Below, piece after piece: positions 49,831 through 60,700 of a stretch of 64,000 bases of DNA. Numbering within the stretch: position 1 is the stretch's first letter; the number at the start of each line of letters is the position of its first letter. The position numbers and the translations under genes were made by a program. The stretch is from assembly GCA_902775375.1 (NCBI GenBank), contig CACYLU010000010.1, positions 1-64,000 of the forward strand. Reading direction: 5' to 3'. The DNA is from an uncultured Bacteroidales bacterium (GTDB lineage Bacteria; Bacteroidota; Bacteroidia; Bacteroidales; Bacteroidaceae). The notes beneath the pieces are model-generated. The model had not been told where the DNA came from. It did not search any database and worked only from the letters and a program-made list of their open reading frames with translations.

Positions 49831-50532
49831 TTACTGCAGACGGAAATTAACAGGTACTGTATAGCGTACGCGCACTGGTTTACCACGCTGCATACCTGGT
49901 TTCCACTTAGGCATTGAGTTAATCACGCGGAGAGCCTCTTTATCAAGATATGGGTCAACACCACGTACAACCTGAGCATCAACGATAGAGCCGTCACGGT
50001 TTACGACGAACTGAACTGTTACACGACCCTGAACGCCATTCTCAGCTGCAATAGCCGGGTATCTGATAGCACCACTCAGGTACTTCATCAAACCTGCCAT
50101 ACCGCCATCAGGATATTCAGGCATTTGCTCTACAACCTGGAAAATTTCCTGCTCTTCAGGTTCCTCTTCCTCCTCTTCCTGAACGGCTACAGGAGCAGTG
50201 TACTTAATTTCCACAGCCTGGCCAGTTTCCTCAGAAGACTGGATAGCTGATTCCTGAATATCGGAATCATCGTCAACGATGGTCAATGTTTCTGCGATTG
50301 ACGGAGCCTCTGGAGGTGGAGCTTGCACCTGCTCGGGCTGTTCGGTAATAGGAATTTCAATTTCCTCTTCAAAAACGTTCTCGACTACCTGATTGCTGGT
50401 GTCAATCTTCACATCGCGCTGCGTCCATTCGAAGCCGAGGAACAAGACTGCCATCACCAATACATAGCCAGCCAGCAGCCAAGTGGTTTTCTTACCTTCA
50501 AGGTCTGCTTTCGGTGATTTTTTAATTTCCAT
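49831..50532 (-). CDS. tonB: TonB energy-transducing protein
   Basis: The 233-residue protein has one membrane helix (about 17-35, TTWLLAGYVLVMAVLFLGF), a Pro/Glu-rich periplasmic spacer with a run EEEEEEPEEQE, and a C-terminal TonB domain (MKYLSGAIRYPAIAAENGVQ and VTVQFVVNRDGSIVDAQVV). It transmits proton-motive energy from ExbB/ExbD to outer-membrane receptors. It stands alone, about 3 kb from the exb operon. Confidence 0.93.
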   Translation of the reverse strand: MEIKKSPKADLEGKKTTWLLAGYVLVMAVLFLGFEWTQRDVKIDTSNQVVENVFEEEIEIPITEQPEQVQAPPPEAPSIAETLTIVDDDSDIQESAIQSSEETGQAVEIKYTAPVAVQEEEEEEPEEQEIFQVVEQMPEYPDGGMAGLMKYLSGAIRYPAIAAENGVQGRVTVQFVVNRDGSIVDAQVVRGVDPYLDKEALRVINSMPKWKPGMQRGKPVRVRYTVPVNFRLQ

Positions 50533-50583
50533 AAATACTATTATTTAAAAAATTAATGGTGTTTCTATTATTTTATCACGATG

Positions 50584-50591
50584 CAAATATA
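50584..50591 (-). promoter_or_regulatory. -7 box of tonB
   Basis: The minus strand reads TATATTTG, 52 bases upstream of the tonB start. Confidence 0.5.
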
Positions 50592-50654
50592 ATGAAGTTT
50601 TTTTACATACAAGCCTTTTGATTACTTTTTTTTGTTAAAATCATTCAGATTTGC

Positions 50655-50667
50655 TACCTTTACACCC
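50655..50667 (+). promoter_or_regulatory. Variant promoter motif before cmk
   Basis: TACCTTTACACCC lies 22 bases before the cmk ATG, with the same form and spacing as before pncA. Confidence 0.45.
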
Positions 50668-50689
50668 ATAAAATAAAAATAACAAAAAG

Positions 50690-51379
50690 ATGAAAAAAAT
50701 TACAATTGCCATAGACGGATTCTCTTCATGTGGCAAAAGTACCATGGCAAAAGATCTTGCAAAAAGAATAGGATATGTATATGTTGATAGTGGTGCCATG
50801 TATCGTGCCGTAACGCTTTACGCCATGGAGCATGGCTGCTTTGAAGGCGAGCAGTTGGATGTTGAAAAGTTGCGGACCATGATGAAAGATATTCATATCT
50901 CTTTTCAGTTTAACCCAGAAACTGGCAAGCCTGATACCTATTTAAATAATATAAAGGTAGAAAACCGGATTCGCTCAATGGAAGTATCAGAACGTGTAAG
51001 CATTGTTGCAGCATTAGATTTTGTGCGCTCAGAAATGGTAGCTCAGCAGCAGGTTTTTGGCAAAGAGAAAGGTGTTGTAATGGACGGACGAGATATAGGC
51101 ACAACAGTATTCCCTGATGCTGAACTGAAGATTTTTCTCACAGCTTCTCCCGAAATAAGAGCACAGCGCAGGTATGACGAGCTGAAGGCTAAAGGGCAAG
51201 AAGCCAGCTTCGACGAAATACTAGAGAATGTAAAAGAGCGTGATTACCTTGATCAGCATCGTGATGTCAGTCCGTTGGTTAAAGCAGAAGATGCCATTTT
51301 ATTAGACAACAGTTACATGACCATCGACCAGCAGAACGAGTGGTTAATGACCAAATACCAAGAAGTCATTGAAAATTGA
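50690..51379 (+). CDS. cmk: Cytidylate kinase
   Basis: The 229-residue P-loop kinase phosphorylates CMP and dCMP. Walker A is [12 protein letters not shown] (residues 10-21); [34 protein letters not shown] and [13 protein letters not shown] are family hallmarks. Its end overlaps the ispH start. Confidence 0.95.
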   Translation: MKKITIAIDGFSSCGKSTMAKDLAKRIGYVYVDSGAMYRAVTLYAMEHGCFEGEQLDVEKLRTMMKDIHISFQFNPETGKPDTYLNNIKVENRIRSMEVSERVSIVAALDFVRSEMVAQQQVFGKEKGVVMDGRDIGTTVFPDAELKIFLTASPEIRAQRRYDELKAKGQEASFDEILENVKERDYLDQHRDVSPLVKAEDAILLDNSYMTIDQQNEWLMTKYQEVIEN

Positions 51380-52247
51380 AATTGACAACGGATCAGGTTT
51401 CTGCCATGGAGTGGTAACAGCCATCCACAAAGCAGAGGAAGAATTGGCAAAAGGAGGACCACTCTATTGCTTAGGTGACATCGTGCATAACAACCGAGAA
51501 GTAGATAGGCTTTGCGAACTGGGACTTATTACTATTGACCATGAACAATTCAATCAGTTGCACGATGCAAAAGTATTGTTACGTGCTCACGGTGAGCCAC
51601 CTTCGACCTACGAAACAGCACGGCGTAACAATATAGAAATCATCGATGCCACCTGCCCTGTGGTACTGAAATTACAGCAACGCATCAATCAGGCCTATAA
51701 CGCGAAACCTAATCCTGACGCACAAATTGTAATTTTCGGTAAAAACGGTCATGCTGAGGTGTTAGGACTGGTGGGGCAGACACAAGGCGAGGCCATCGTG
51801 ATAGAGAGTTTGGAAGAAGCAAAACAGCTTGATATGAGCAAGAGTATATATCTCTTCTCTCAGACCACAAAATCGCTTGAAGAGTTTAGAATGATTGTAG
51901 AATATATCAAGCAAAACATCTCTGATAGAGCTACCTTTGAATATGCGGACACCATTTGCCGACAAGTTGCTAACCGCATAGCCAACATCCGCAAATTTGC
52001 AATGGCACATGATCTGGTTTTCTTCGTGAGCGGGAAAAAAAGTTCTAACGGAAGAGTATTTTTTCATGAATGCCAAACCGTTAACCCTAATACTTTTTTC
52101 ATCGACAGTGCACATGAAATTGACTGGCACCTACTTGAAGGCGTTCAATCAGTGGGTATTTGTGGTGCCACATCCACACCCAAATGGCTCATGGAATCCA
52201 TCCAAAAGGCCATTATTGAAAAAACAGGTGATACAGAACAAAAATAA
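51369..52247 (+). CDS. ispH: 4-hydroxy-3-methylbut-2-enyl diphosphate reductase IspH
   Basis: The 292-residue 4Fe-4S enzyme makes isopentenyl and dimethylallyl diphosphate at the end of the MEP pathway. Cluster ligands are Cys12 (GSGFCHGV), the Cys in [11 protein letters not shown] and the Cys in [10 protein letters not shown]. The common GFCFGV reads GFCHGV here. The start is TTG at 51369, inside the last codons of cmk; no upstream ATG fits. This gives an 11-base overlap and suggests coupled translation. Confidence 0.92.
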   Translation: MKIEIDNGSGFCHGVVTAIHKAEEELAKGGPLYCLGDIVHNNREVDRLCELGLITIDHEQFNQLHDAKVLLRAHGEPPSTYETARRNNIEIIDATCPVVLKLQQRINQAYNAKPNPDAQIVIFGKNGHAEVLGLVGQTQGEAIVIESLEEAKQLDMSKSIYLFSQTTKSLEEFRMIVEYIKQNISDRATFEYADTICRQVANRIANIRKFAMAHDLVFFVSGKKSSNGRVFFHECQTVNPNTFFIDSAHEIDWHLLEGVQSVGICGATSTPKWLMESIQKAIIEKTGDTEQK

Positions 52248-52275
52248 TTTTCTTGTTTTTGTGCTGGCATAATCG

Positions 52276-52283
52276 TATATTTG
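52276..52283 (+). promoter_or_regulatory. -7 box of pfkA
   Basis: TATATTTG matches TAnnTTTG, 33 bases before the pfkA ATG, with a TTTTTG run about 20 bases upstream as -33. Confidence 0.6.
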
Positions 52284-52316
52284 CAAAGAGAATGTACAAT
52301 TTAACAACATAGTAAT

Positions 52317-53297
52317 ATGGCAGAAATCAAATGTATCGGTATCTTGACGTCAGGTGGTGATGCTCCCGGCATGAATGCAGCCATCCGTGCGGTGACCCGT
52401 TGCGCCATCTATCACGGTCTGAAAGTAAAGGGTATCTATAGAGGTTACAAAGGCTTGGTAACAGGCGAAATCGTTGAGTTTAAAAGTCAAAATGTAAGTA
52501 ACATCATCCAATTGGGTGGTACTATTCTGAAGACCGCACGCTGTCAGGAATTCCGCACTCCGGAAGGTCGTCAGATTGCCTATGAGAACATGAAGAAAGA
52601 GGGCATTGATGCCCTGGTAGTGATAGGCGGCGACGGTTCATTGACAGGTGCTTTGCAGTTTGCCAAGGAGTTTGACGTGCCTTGTATCGGCTTGCCTGGT
52701 ACCATCGACAACGACCTTTATGGCACCGATTCCACCATTGGCTATGACACAGCTTTGAATACCATTAAGGAATGCGTCGACAAGATTCGCGATACTGCTA
52801 CCAGCCACGAGCGTTTGTTCTTCGTTGAAGTAATGGGACGCGATGCAGGTTTCCTGGCATTGAACAGTGCAATTGCCGCTGGTTGCGAGGCTGCTATTAT
52901 TCCTGAATTTGCCACAGAGGTTGACCAATTAGAAGAATTTATCAAAAACGGTTTCCGCAAGTCTAAGAACAGTAGTATCGTAATTGTGGCAGAAAGCGAA
53001 CTGACAGGTGGTGCTATGCACTATGCTGAGCGTGTGAAAAATGAATACCCACAATATGATGTACGTGTCACCATCTTGGGACACTTGCAACGAGGTGGTA
53101 GTCCAACGGCGCACGATCGCATTTTGGCTAGTCGCCTGGGAGCTGCTGCTATTGACGCATTAATGGAAGGCCAACGCAACGTGATGGTAGGCATCAAGAA
53201 TGATCAAGTAGTTTACGTACCTTTCAGTCGTGCCATCAAGTTCGACAAGAGTATAGACCGCCAGTTGGTGGAAGTGCTGAGAACCCTTTCTATCTGA
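52317..53297 (+). CDS. pfkA: 6-phosphofructokinase
   Basis: A 326-residue ATP-type phosphofructokinase: [44 protein letters not shown] (catalytic Asp), [13 protein letters not shown] and [16 protein letters not shown]. Length fits bacterial PfkA. The helicase gene starts 1 base after its stop. Confidence 0.97.
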   Translation: MAEIKCIGILTSGGDAPGMNAAIRAVTRCAIYHGLKVKGIYRGYKGLVTGEIVEFKSQNVSNIIQLGGTILKTARCQEFRTPEGRQIAYENMKKEGIDALVVIGGDGSLTGALQFAKEFDVPCIGLPGTIDNDLYGTDSTIGYDTALNTIKECVDKIRDTATSHERLFFVEVMGRDAGFLALNSAIAAGCEAAIIPEFATEVDQLEEFIKNGFRKSKNSSIVIVAESELTGGAMHYAERVKNEYPQYDVRVTILGHLQRGGSPTAHDRILASRLGAAAIDALMEGQRNVMVGIKNDQVVYVPFSRAIKFDKSIDRQLVEVLRTLSI

Positions 53298-53298
53298 T

Positions 53299-55182
53299 AT
53301 GGCTGATAGCCCGATACTGCACCTGCAACGTCAACAACTCTTGCTCCGCATGGAGTATGAATATGAGAAGCAGGAGTTTCAGCGACAAACTGAGACGATG
53401 GGTGTAGCACGCAAGGTGAAACGAGGCATGTGCTGGTTTCCTTGCACCGCAGGGCGTAGTTTCTATAATTCGCTAAACCAACTGGTAATTGAAATTACCC
53501 GTAGCGAAGATACCGATATAGAACATGGTTTTGAATATGGGAAGCCCGTCTGCTTTTTTAAACAAAGCGCGACGGGCGACCTTACTTATTATACTTTCCT
53601 CGGTACCGTAAGCTATGCCGATGAGGCACGCATGGTGGTAGTAATGCCAGGTGGCAATGCGGTAATAGACCTCCAGAATACCGAGAATCTGGGCGTACAA
53701 CTCTATTTTGATGAAACCAGCTACCAGACAATGTTTGAGGCTTTGGCAGATGTTATAAAAGCCAAAGGCACCCGATTGGCTGAGCTAAAAGATATCATCT
53801 TAGGTACCACCAAAGCAGGTTTTCGAGAGCTCTACCCTGTGGGCTTCCCCTGGTTGAACCCCACTCAAGAAACTGCTGTAAACAAAGTCCTTTGCACCAG
53901 AGATGTGGCTGTCGTACATGGTCCTCCAGGTACAGGCAAGACCACCACACTGGTAGAAGCCATATATGAGACACTGCATCGTGAGCCTCAGGTTTTGGTG
54001 TGCGCACAAAGCAATATGGCCGTAGATTGGATATCAGAGAAACTAGTAGATCGCGGCGTAAACGTTTTACGAATCGGTAACCCATCACGCGTGAATGACA
54101 AGATGCTGTCGTTTACCTATGAGCGACGTTTTGAAAACCACCCTTCCTACTCCGAGTTATGGAGCATCCGTAAGGAGTTACGTCAGTTGCAAGGGAAGCG
54201 CCGCAAAGGTAGCCGTGAAGAACGTGATGGCATCCGTAGTCGCATCAGCCGTCTAAAAGACAGGGCTGTGGCTATTGAGGTTCAGATAAATACAGAATTG
54301 TTTGACTCAGCCCATGTAATTGCATCCACCTTGGTAAGTAGCAACCACCGCCTATTAGGAGGCATGCACTTCGGCACCTTGTTTATCGATGAGGCAGCAC
54401 AAGCACTCGAAGCTGCCTGTTGGATAGCTATTCGCAAAGCCGACAGAGTCATCCTTGCAGGCGATCATTGTCAGTTACCTCCCACCATCAAGTGCTACGA
54501 AGCTGCCAAAGGCGGATTAGAAAAGACCTTGATGGAAACGATTGTTGCCAACAAGCCCGAAACAGTTTCCTTGCTGAAAGTGCAATATCGCATGAATGAG
54601 GACATCATGAAGTTCTCTTCTGAATGGTTCTACAACGGTGAACTGGAAGCAGCTCCAGAGGTGCGCCACCGTAGTATTCTCGACCTCGATACGCCTATCT
54701 CCTGGATAGATACTTCCGTGATGGATTTTAAGGAACAGTTTGTAGGAGAAACCTTCGGACGTATTAACAAAGACGAAGCAAACCTGCTGCTCCAGCACTT
54801 GGAAGCCTACATCAATAAAATTGGAGGGGAACGTATATTGGATGAGCGCATCGATTTCGGCATCATTTCCCCCTACAAGGCACAAGTGCAATACTTACGA
54901 GGAAAGATAAAAGGCAGCGAAGCCCTTCACCCCTATCGCCACTTGTTTACGGTGAATACAGTAGACGGCTTCCAAGGACAGGAACGGGATGTGATATTCA
55001 TCAGTCTGGTGCGAGCTAACGAAGATGGTCAGATTGGTTTCCTGCGTGACCTGCGCCGCATGAATGTGGCCATCACACGTGCCCGCATGAAACTCGTCAT
55101 ATTAGGTGATGCCTCCACCCTAGGCAAACACCCCTTCTATCACAAACTTTTAGATAGCATCACGAGTTTGACTACCGAATAG
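53299..55182 (+). CDS. UPF1/SMUBP2-like superfamily 1 helicase
   Basis: The 627-residue protein has an N-terminal IGHMBP2-like region and an SF1B helicase core. Walker A is VVHGPPGTGKTTTLVEA, motif II is LFIDEAAQALEA, then AGDHCQLPPTI (motif III), YRMNEDIMKFSSEWFY (IV), TVDGFQGQERDVIFISL (V) and NVAITRARMKLVILGD (VI). It probably unwinds DNA or RNA 5' to 3'. The pathway is unknown. Confidence 0.92.
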   Translation: MADSPILHLQRQQLLLRMEYEYEKQEFQRQTETMGVARKVKRGMCWFPCTAGRSFYNSLNQLVIEITRSEDTDIEHGFEYGKPVCFFKQSATGDLTYYTFLGTVSYADEARMVVVMPGGNAVIDLQNTENLGVQLYFDETSYQTMFEALADVIKAKGTRLAELKDIILGTTKAGFRELYPVGFPWLNPTQETAVNKVLCTRDVAVVHGPPGTGKTTTLVEAIYETLHREPQVLVCAQSNMAVDWISEKLVDRGVNVLRIGNPSRVNDKMLSFTYERRFENHPSYSELWSIRKELRQLQGKRRKGSREERDGIRSRISRLKDRAVAIEVQINTELFDSAHVIASTLVSSNHRLLGGMHFGTLFIDEAAQALEAACWIAIRKADRVILAGDHCQLPPTIKCYEAAKGGLEKTLMETIVANKPETVSLLKVQYRMNEDIMKFSSEWFYNGELEAAPEVRHRSILDLDTPISWIDTSVMDFKEQFVGETFGRINKDEANLLLQHLEAYINKIGGERILDERIDFGIISPYKAQVQYLRGKIKGSEALHPYRHLFTVNTVDGFQGQERDVIFISLVRANEDGQIGFLRDLRRMNVAITRARMKLVILGDASTLGKHPFYHKLLDSITSLTTE

Positions 55183-55271
55183 TACTTAGTGATAGCGTTT
55201 TCCTAACTATAATCCGTAATATAGGTAAATACTACGGGAAAAATGGTTGTGTCCACACCAATTATTATCAT

Positions 55272-55279
55272 TAATTTTG
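55272..55279 (+). promoter_or_regulatory. -7 box of the TonB-receptor-like gene
   Basis: TAATTTTG matches TAnnTTTG, 27 bases before the ATG at 55307. Confidence 0.6.
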
Positions 55280-55306
55280 CAAATTGAATTATTATACCTC
55301 CGTAAT

Positions 55307-57562
55307 ATGAATTTATCAAGAGCTATATCAACTATCCTTTTTAGTTTTTTTGTAACAGGTTTATCTGCACAAGAAGCAGTAAAAGACAGTGTAAAGACCT
55401 CCTCTAGTGAGGGTAGCAACAGAAACATGCTGATGAATGCAGCTTCTGCTTCGCAACCCCGACAGATCTCCTTGGGTTTGCCTACCGCTAACTGGGCCAC
55501 CATCTATGAAGATGGACTGCCTGTTTCTCACTACATGTTGCAGATTTATCCCTATAAATCATGGCATAGTGGTGTGAGTCACGAATCTGTTGGCACCATG
55601 ACTCCTCAAGATATGGTATTGAAATACGGCACCATTGCTTACGGTGTTGATAGTAAGTCGAAACTGGCAGGTGACAAATTCGAGGGAAAGGTAAATTACA
55701 CCCTCAACCATTTTGGACGTCAAGACATTGATGCCAACATTTCATCCCCTATAGGAAAAGGATGGGGCTTCAGCGTTGGCACCTATCAGAACTTCGACCC
55801 AGGAAGCAACCATTTGGACATGACTTCTTTGCAAGACAGAGTTCAGTTTTATAAAGGCAGCATTTCTAAGACCTGGGATGAAGGCCGAGGCAAGGCAGGC
55901 TTGATTTATCAGTATTCACAATATAAAGGTATTGTCGAAAACTTTGGGCCGTTCATCTTTGTTGGCGACGGTAGCGTAAAGGAATATGACGGCTTCAAAC
56001 TGGGAACCGATCAGTATTTGCCTGCTAACAACATAGTGACTTTCATGGATATGGAGACTGGCCAAATGATGGATCAGCACATCGACAAGGCTAATACAGA
56101 CAAGATACACAACGTGAACTTCGTACTCGACTATCAGTGGGACAATGGTACGAAGCTCTCAGTCCATAGCAAATACAAACGTGGTCATTCTTACCGTTCC
56201 AATAGTACAGTGATGGGTGTAAGCGAGGCTATCGCAGGAAGCGGATACACCTATGAGGATGGTCGTGATTACTTAGGCAAAGTACAAGCTCGTCGCATGT
56301 TGCATTTCGATGCTTTCGATCATTTCTGGATGGTTAATGCCGAGCTGTCAGGCAAGTCTAAAAACCAGCGTCACAAATGGCGCGCAGAAGTTGACTACTG
56401 GCTCAACCACGGAGGAACCAACACCTCTATGTATATGTTTGCCCATGAGGTGAAGAAAGACCCGAAACTACTGCTTCTCAATGGCAACAAGGGTTATAAC
56501 TACAACACCTACATTGAATATTACAATGGTCATGAGCATAAGGTATTCGGCTTGATATCTGACGAGTGGAATGTGAGCAACCGCCTTTGGTTGTATGGAG
56601 GTGTGCGTCTGGAATACATCAAAGAACATGGCACAGCAGCTCATGCTGATAAAGAGCCTGGCAACAAACGTCATGCTGGATTCTACCTGAATGACGGCGT
56701 GGCAAAGAGGACAAAGTTTGACGACGGTCATATCAACCCCTCATATATTTTCAGTGGCCGTCTTGCCCTGCTCCCTGGCTTCGGTTTGCAGGCAGAGTAT
56801 TCTACAGCCACCATCCACTCACAGCTTTTCCATTATGGAACAGCTTATTATCCTACATTGGAACCATCTACAGTGCATTATCTGCGTGGAGGTATTTATT
56901 GGAAAAATAAGTGGATTGACCTGACTTCACAGATCACCAACATCACCATGAGTAACAGACAAGAGCGTCCCAACTTTGAGCATGTGTTGGTACGCGATGC
57001 AGGTGACCTCAAGGCTGGCATGCGTGAGACTGTAACTACACAGATTGCCTACGACCTGGCTACACTAGGTTGGGTAACTGATGCAGTGCTAACCCCATTC
57101 AAGGGTTTCAACGTGCATCTGATGTTTACCGTCCGTAATCCTAAATACAAGAATTTCAACCTATCACATACCTTCAGTGATGGCGTGACCGAGGAATATG
57201 ATTTCTCCGACAAGAACATCACAGCACTTTCAAAGGTAGAACTGGAGGTTGAGCCTTCTTACACTTTCGGCGACTGGCGCATTTGGGCAAGTGCTCGCTA
57301 TTTCAGTAAGCAGTACATCAACAAGACCAACTCACTCTATTTCAATGGACGTTGGGAAACCTTCGGGGGCGTTGACTACAAACTGAACAACCATGTAAGC
57401 TTCTCTGCCAGTGTAGTGAACATCCTGAACCAGAAAGGTGCAAGCGGATCTATCGCCTCTGCCGACTTGGTAACAGACCCTACACCTTATAAGAATTACG
57501 TTATGGCAGGCACCTTCATTCGCCCATTCACTTTGGAGCTAACTACCAAACTGAGCTTCTAA
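55307..57562 (+). CDS. TonB-receptor-like outer-membrane barrel protein
   Basis: The 751-residue protein has a signal peptide (MNLSRAISTILFSFFVTGLSA). A short, poorly conserved N-terminal region follows (IYEDGLPVSHYMLQIYP is plug-like). The rest is a long beta-barrel of alternating aromatic strands ending in ELTTKLSF with the C-terminal Phe of outer-membrane proteins. The plug is shorter than in classic TonB-dependent receptors, and neither a clear TonB box nor a SusD partner is seen. The start at 55307 is set by the signal peptide and the promoter. The substrate is unknown. Confidence 0.82.
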   Translation: MNLSRAISTILFSFFVTGLSAQEAVKDSVKTSSSEGSNRNMLMNAASASQPRQISLGLPTANWATIYEDGLPVSHYMLQIYPYKSWHSGVSHESVGTMTPQDMVLKYGTIAYGVDSKSKLAGDKFEGKVNYTLNHFGRQDIDANISSPIGKGWGFSVGTYQNFDPGSNHLDMTSLQDRVQFYKGSISKTWDEGRGKAGLIYQYSQYKGIVENFGPFIFVGDGSVKEYDGFKLGTDQYLPANNIVTFMDMETGQMMDQHIDKANTDKIHNVNFVLDYQWDNGTKLSVHSKYKRGHSYRSNSTVMGVSEAIAGSGYTYEDGRDYLGKVQARRMLHFDAFDHFWMVNAELSGKSKNQRHKWRAEVDYWLNHGGTNTSMYMFAHEVKKDPKLLLLNGNKGYNYNTYIEYYNGHEHKVFGLISDEWNVSNRLWLYGGVRLEYIKEHGTAAHADKEPGNKRHAGFYLNDGVAKRTKFDDGHINPSYIFSGRLALLPGFGLQAEYSTATIHSQLFHYGTAYYPTLEPSTVHYLRGGIYWKNKWIDLTSQITNITMSNRQERPNFEHVLVRDAGDLKAGMRETVTTQIAYDLATLGWVTDAVLTPFKGFNVHLMFTVRNPKYKNFNLSHTFSDGVTEEYDFSDKNITALSKVELEVEPSYTFGDWRIWASARYFSKQYINKTNSLYFNGRWETFGGVDYKLNNHVSFSASVVNILNQKGASGSIASADLVTDPTPYKNYVMAGTFIRPFTLELTTKLSF

Positions 57563-57603
57563 CTTTCACCTATATATAAAAAAGAAATCCCCCGCAGGTT
57601 GGC

Positions 57604-57649
57604 GAGATGAACCCCAAAAGTTTTTTTTCTAACTTTTGGGGTTCATCTC
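57604..57649. repeat. 19-bp perfect inverted repeat in a convergent gap
   Basis: GAGATGAACCCCAAAAGTT (57604-57622) and AACTTTTGGGGTTCATCTC (57631-57649) pair perfectly around TTTTTTCT. It lies between the convergent receptor and hybrid-regulator genes and may act as a terminator, though no U-tract follows the stem. Confidence 0.7.
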
Positions 57650-57787
57650 ATGGGCAGCTTCAATATGATAAAATAGTATGGCAAATACGAACAACGAACA
57701 GTTGGACAGAAAAAACGGAAATGATAATGAACTTGATTGAATTAATTAAATTTATAAACTTGTTCTTTTTTAGTAATAACCTATGTC

Positions 57788-60700
57788 TTAATCATTAGCT
57801 TGACATGTTTTAATATACTGTGAAGGTGTAATACCGAACTGTTCAAAGAATGCACGGCTGAAATAGGACTGAGAGCTAAATCCTACAGCCTCGGAGACTT
57901 CATATACTTTCATTTCGCCTTTTTGCAACAACTCTGCTGCTTTTTTCAGACGAATGATATTTATGAACTTATTAGGGGTGACTTGTGAAATTGCACTAAT
58001 CTTCCTATATAAAGTCGGACGGCTTAGATTCATCATGTCAGCAATTTTCTCTACATTAAGATCCACGTCGTCTATGTGTTCGTTAATGATATTGTCAAGT
58101 TGAATCAGGAACTCTTCATCAGTCTTAGAGTATGCCATTGTCTTCACATTAGCCATTGGGGTATTGAGATAATACATCCGAATGTTATTGCGATTGTCAA
58201 GCAGGTTTTTAATTTGAGCCTTTAATAAGTCAATTGAGAACGGTTTGTCAATATATGCATCAGCTCCTAATGAAAGACCGTCTATTCGTGCTTCAAAAGT
58301 GCTTTTTGCAGTCAGTACAACGACTGGAATATGGCTGAATTCAATATGGGTTTTCACTTCCTTTAGTAATTCAAAACCATCCATCACAGGCATCATTACA
58401 TCAGTAATGATTAGGTTAATGATCTGTTGCCTCAAGCATTGTAAGGCTTCTTTCCCTTGAGATGCAAGCACAATATTATAGTTTTCTTTCAGCATGTCAG
58501 CCACAAAGATTCGCATTTCCTCATTGTCTTCAACAATAAGGATAGTTTCCCTGGATTGTAATATGGGGTATGTGATTTCTGACTCTTGAATAGCAGGGAG
58601 CTCTTCTTCCTTAATTTTGAAACTTATTGCTTCGGGATGATTTGTTGGGAGCAATAAGCGGAATTGTGTCATACCATTGTCTGCTTCTTCCAAAGATAAT
58701 GTCCCACCATGCATCTTAGCTAATGAAGCAGCCAATGGCAGCCCCAGACCTGTGCCTTGGCGACTTTTGGCATTCTCCGCTCGATAGAAAGGTTTGAATA
58801 TCAACTCTCTTACTCCACTTTTGATGGGTTCCCCATCATTCATAATATCAATTGCAAAATGATTGTCGCTTGGGATAAAGAACTTGATAACAACTTTCTT
58901 GTCAGCATACTTGATAGCATTGTTAAGCAGATTACTAATGATTTTTGTAAATGCTTCTTTATCTATATATGCATAAAACTCTTTGACAGGAGGAGCAAAG
59001 AGCATTGTTATTGATCGAGCCTCACCAGTAGTATAAAATCTTGCAAACATTTCGTCAATTATGGCTATAATATCATGATTCACGAAGTTAAGCTTATACC
59101 CATCGGTTTCTGTCTTTCTGAAATCAAGTAATTGGTCTATCAAGTTATTTAGCCTGTTTGTATTTTTCTGAATTACAGTTAGATATTTTTCTGCATCCTT
59201 GGGTAGCACAATATCATTTATCACTTTCTCCAATGGTAACTTGATGAGCGTTAAAGGCGTACGTATCTCATGAGCTACATTGATAAAGAAATCTATCTTT
59301 GATCGATATATTTCTTTCTCTTTTTCATTTTCAAAGCCATCTATCAGCATCTTCATTTTTTTACGATTCTGCCGTTTCAAGCTTAAGATAAACAATGAAA
59401 TGACAAGAAGTCCGATAATAAAGTATGCTATATATGCTAAAGTAGTCTGATACCAAGGTGGGAGAATAACAATTTCCAGCATAGTAGGCTGATTGTTCCA
59501 ATCATCGGAAAGATTTAAAGCCTTTAACTGAAAAATATATTTACCAGGAGGTAGCCCACTAAAATAGGCCTTGTTATTATTAGTTGTTATCCACTGCTCT
59601 GAACTGCCTTGCATATTGTATGAATAGGTTTGTCGCCCCATTTTTCTATATTCAGGAGACACGAATTCAATATAAAAAGTAGAATTCTTATTCTTTAATG
59701 TAATTTGTTCTTGATTAAGCACGTTAATTACCGTTTCTTCATTATTGCCTTCATTCATGATGTGCAATTCTGTTATGTATTGCTTGGACTGGCCTGTAAT
59801 CATACTTATGTTTTCTGGGTAAAAGCCAATCATTCCCCTCAATGTGCCAAAGTACATTTTCCCATCAGACATAGTAAGTGAAGAGTTATAATTGAACTGG
59901 TTAGTAGGTAAACCGTGCTCTTGTCTGAATGTTTCGTAAGTATTAGTTTTCGTATTAAACTTGATGAGTCCGTCAGCAGTACTGACCCATAGGCTATTTT
60001 GACTGTCCTCTTCTATGCGATATGTAATTTTACCCGTTCCCTCTCTATTTAGTCTGTATACTTTTGTCTCTGTTGTCTTATTGTCTAGCATATAAAGACC
60101 TATAGAAGTTGCAAGCCACAAATTATGATTATGATCTTCTATAATATGATTAATAGATGCTTGTGAATTTATAATCAGGCTATCAACGAAAAACGATTGA
60201 AAAACTTCTTCACCTCTTCTTTTCCTGTTTAGATTTCCTGTTGTTGAACCAACCCACAAAGTTCCTTCATGATCTTCGCAGATTGTTTGTGCCCTCTCTG
60301 TGAAAGTTAGGTCTTGTATTTCAAAAGCATCTTTTTGCGGATTATATTTGTACAAACCTAATGTTGTTGCCACGAGCAATTCATCTTCCATCGTCTTATA
60401 CATATATACAATAATGCTATTGTTTCTCAGTCCTCCTGTAAGGTTATAATGATTGATAACACGCCCAGAACGAATGTCTAACAAATCAATGCCATTCAAA
60501 TGTGTACCTACCCACAACATTCTGCCAATGGGAACCAAACCGTGTATGCAGTCTTGCGACAGTCCATTTGAGTCATCAAAGTATTTAAATTCTCCAGACG
60601 CAATATTATACTGATTCACGCCTGAATCTTCGGTCCCAATCCATATGTTGCCATAATCATCTTGACAAATATCATGAATGATTTCACCATGAATTGTATT

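Noticed and set aside
57607-57798. 63-codon frame starting inside the inverted repeat
   Set aside because: Its start lies in a hairpin arm, and no family similarity or promoter supports it.
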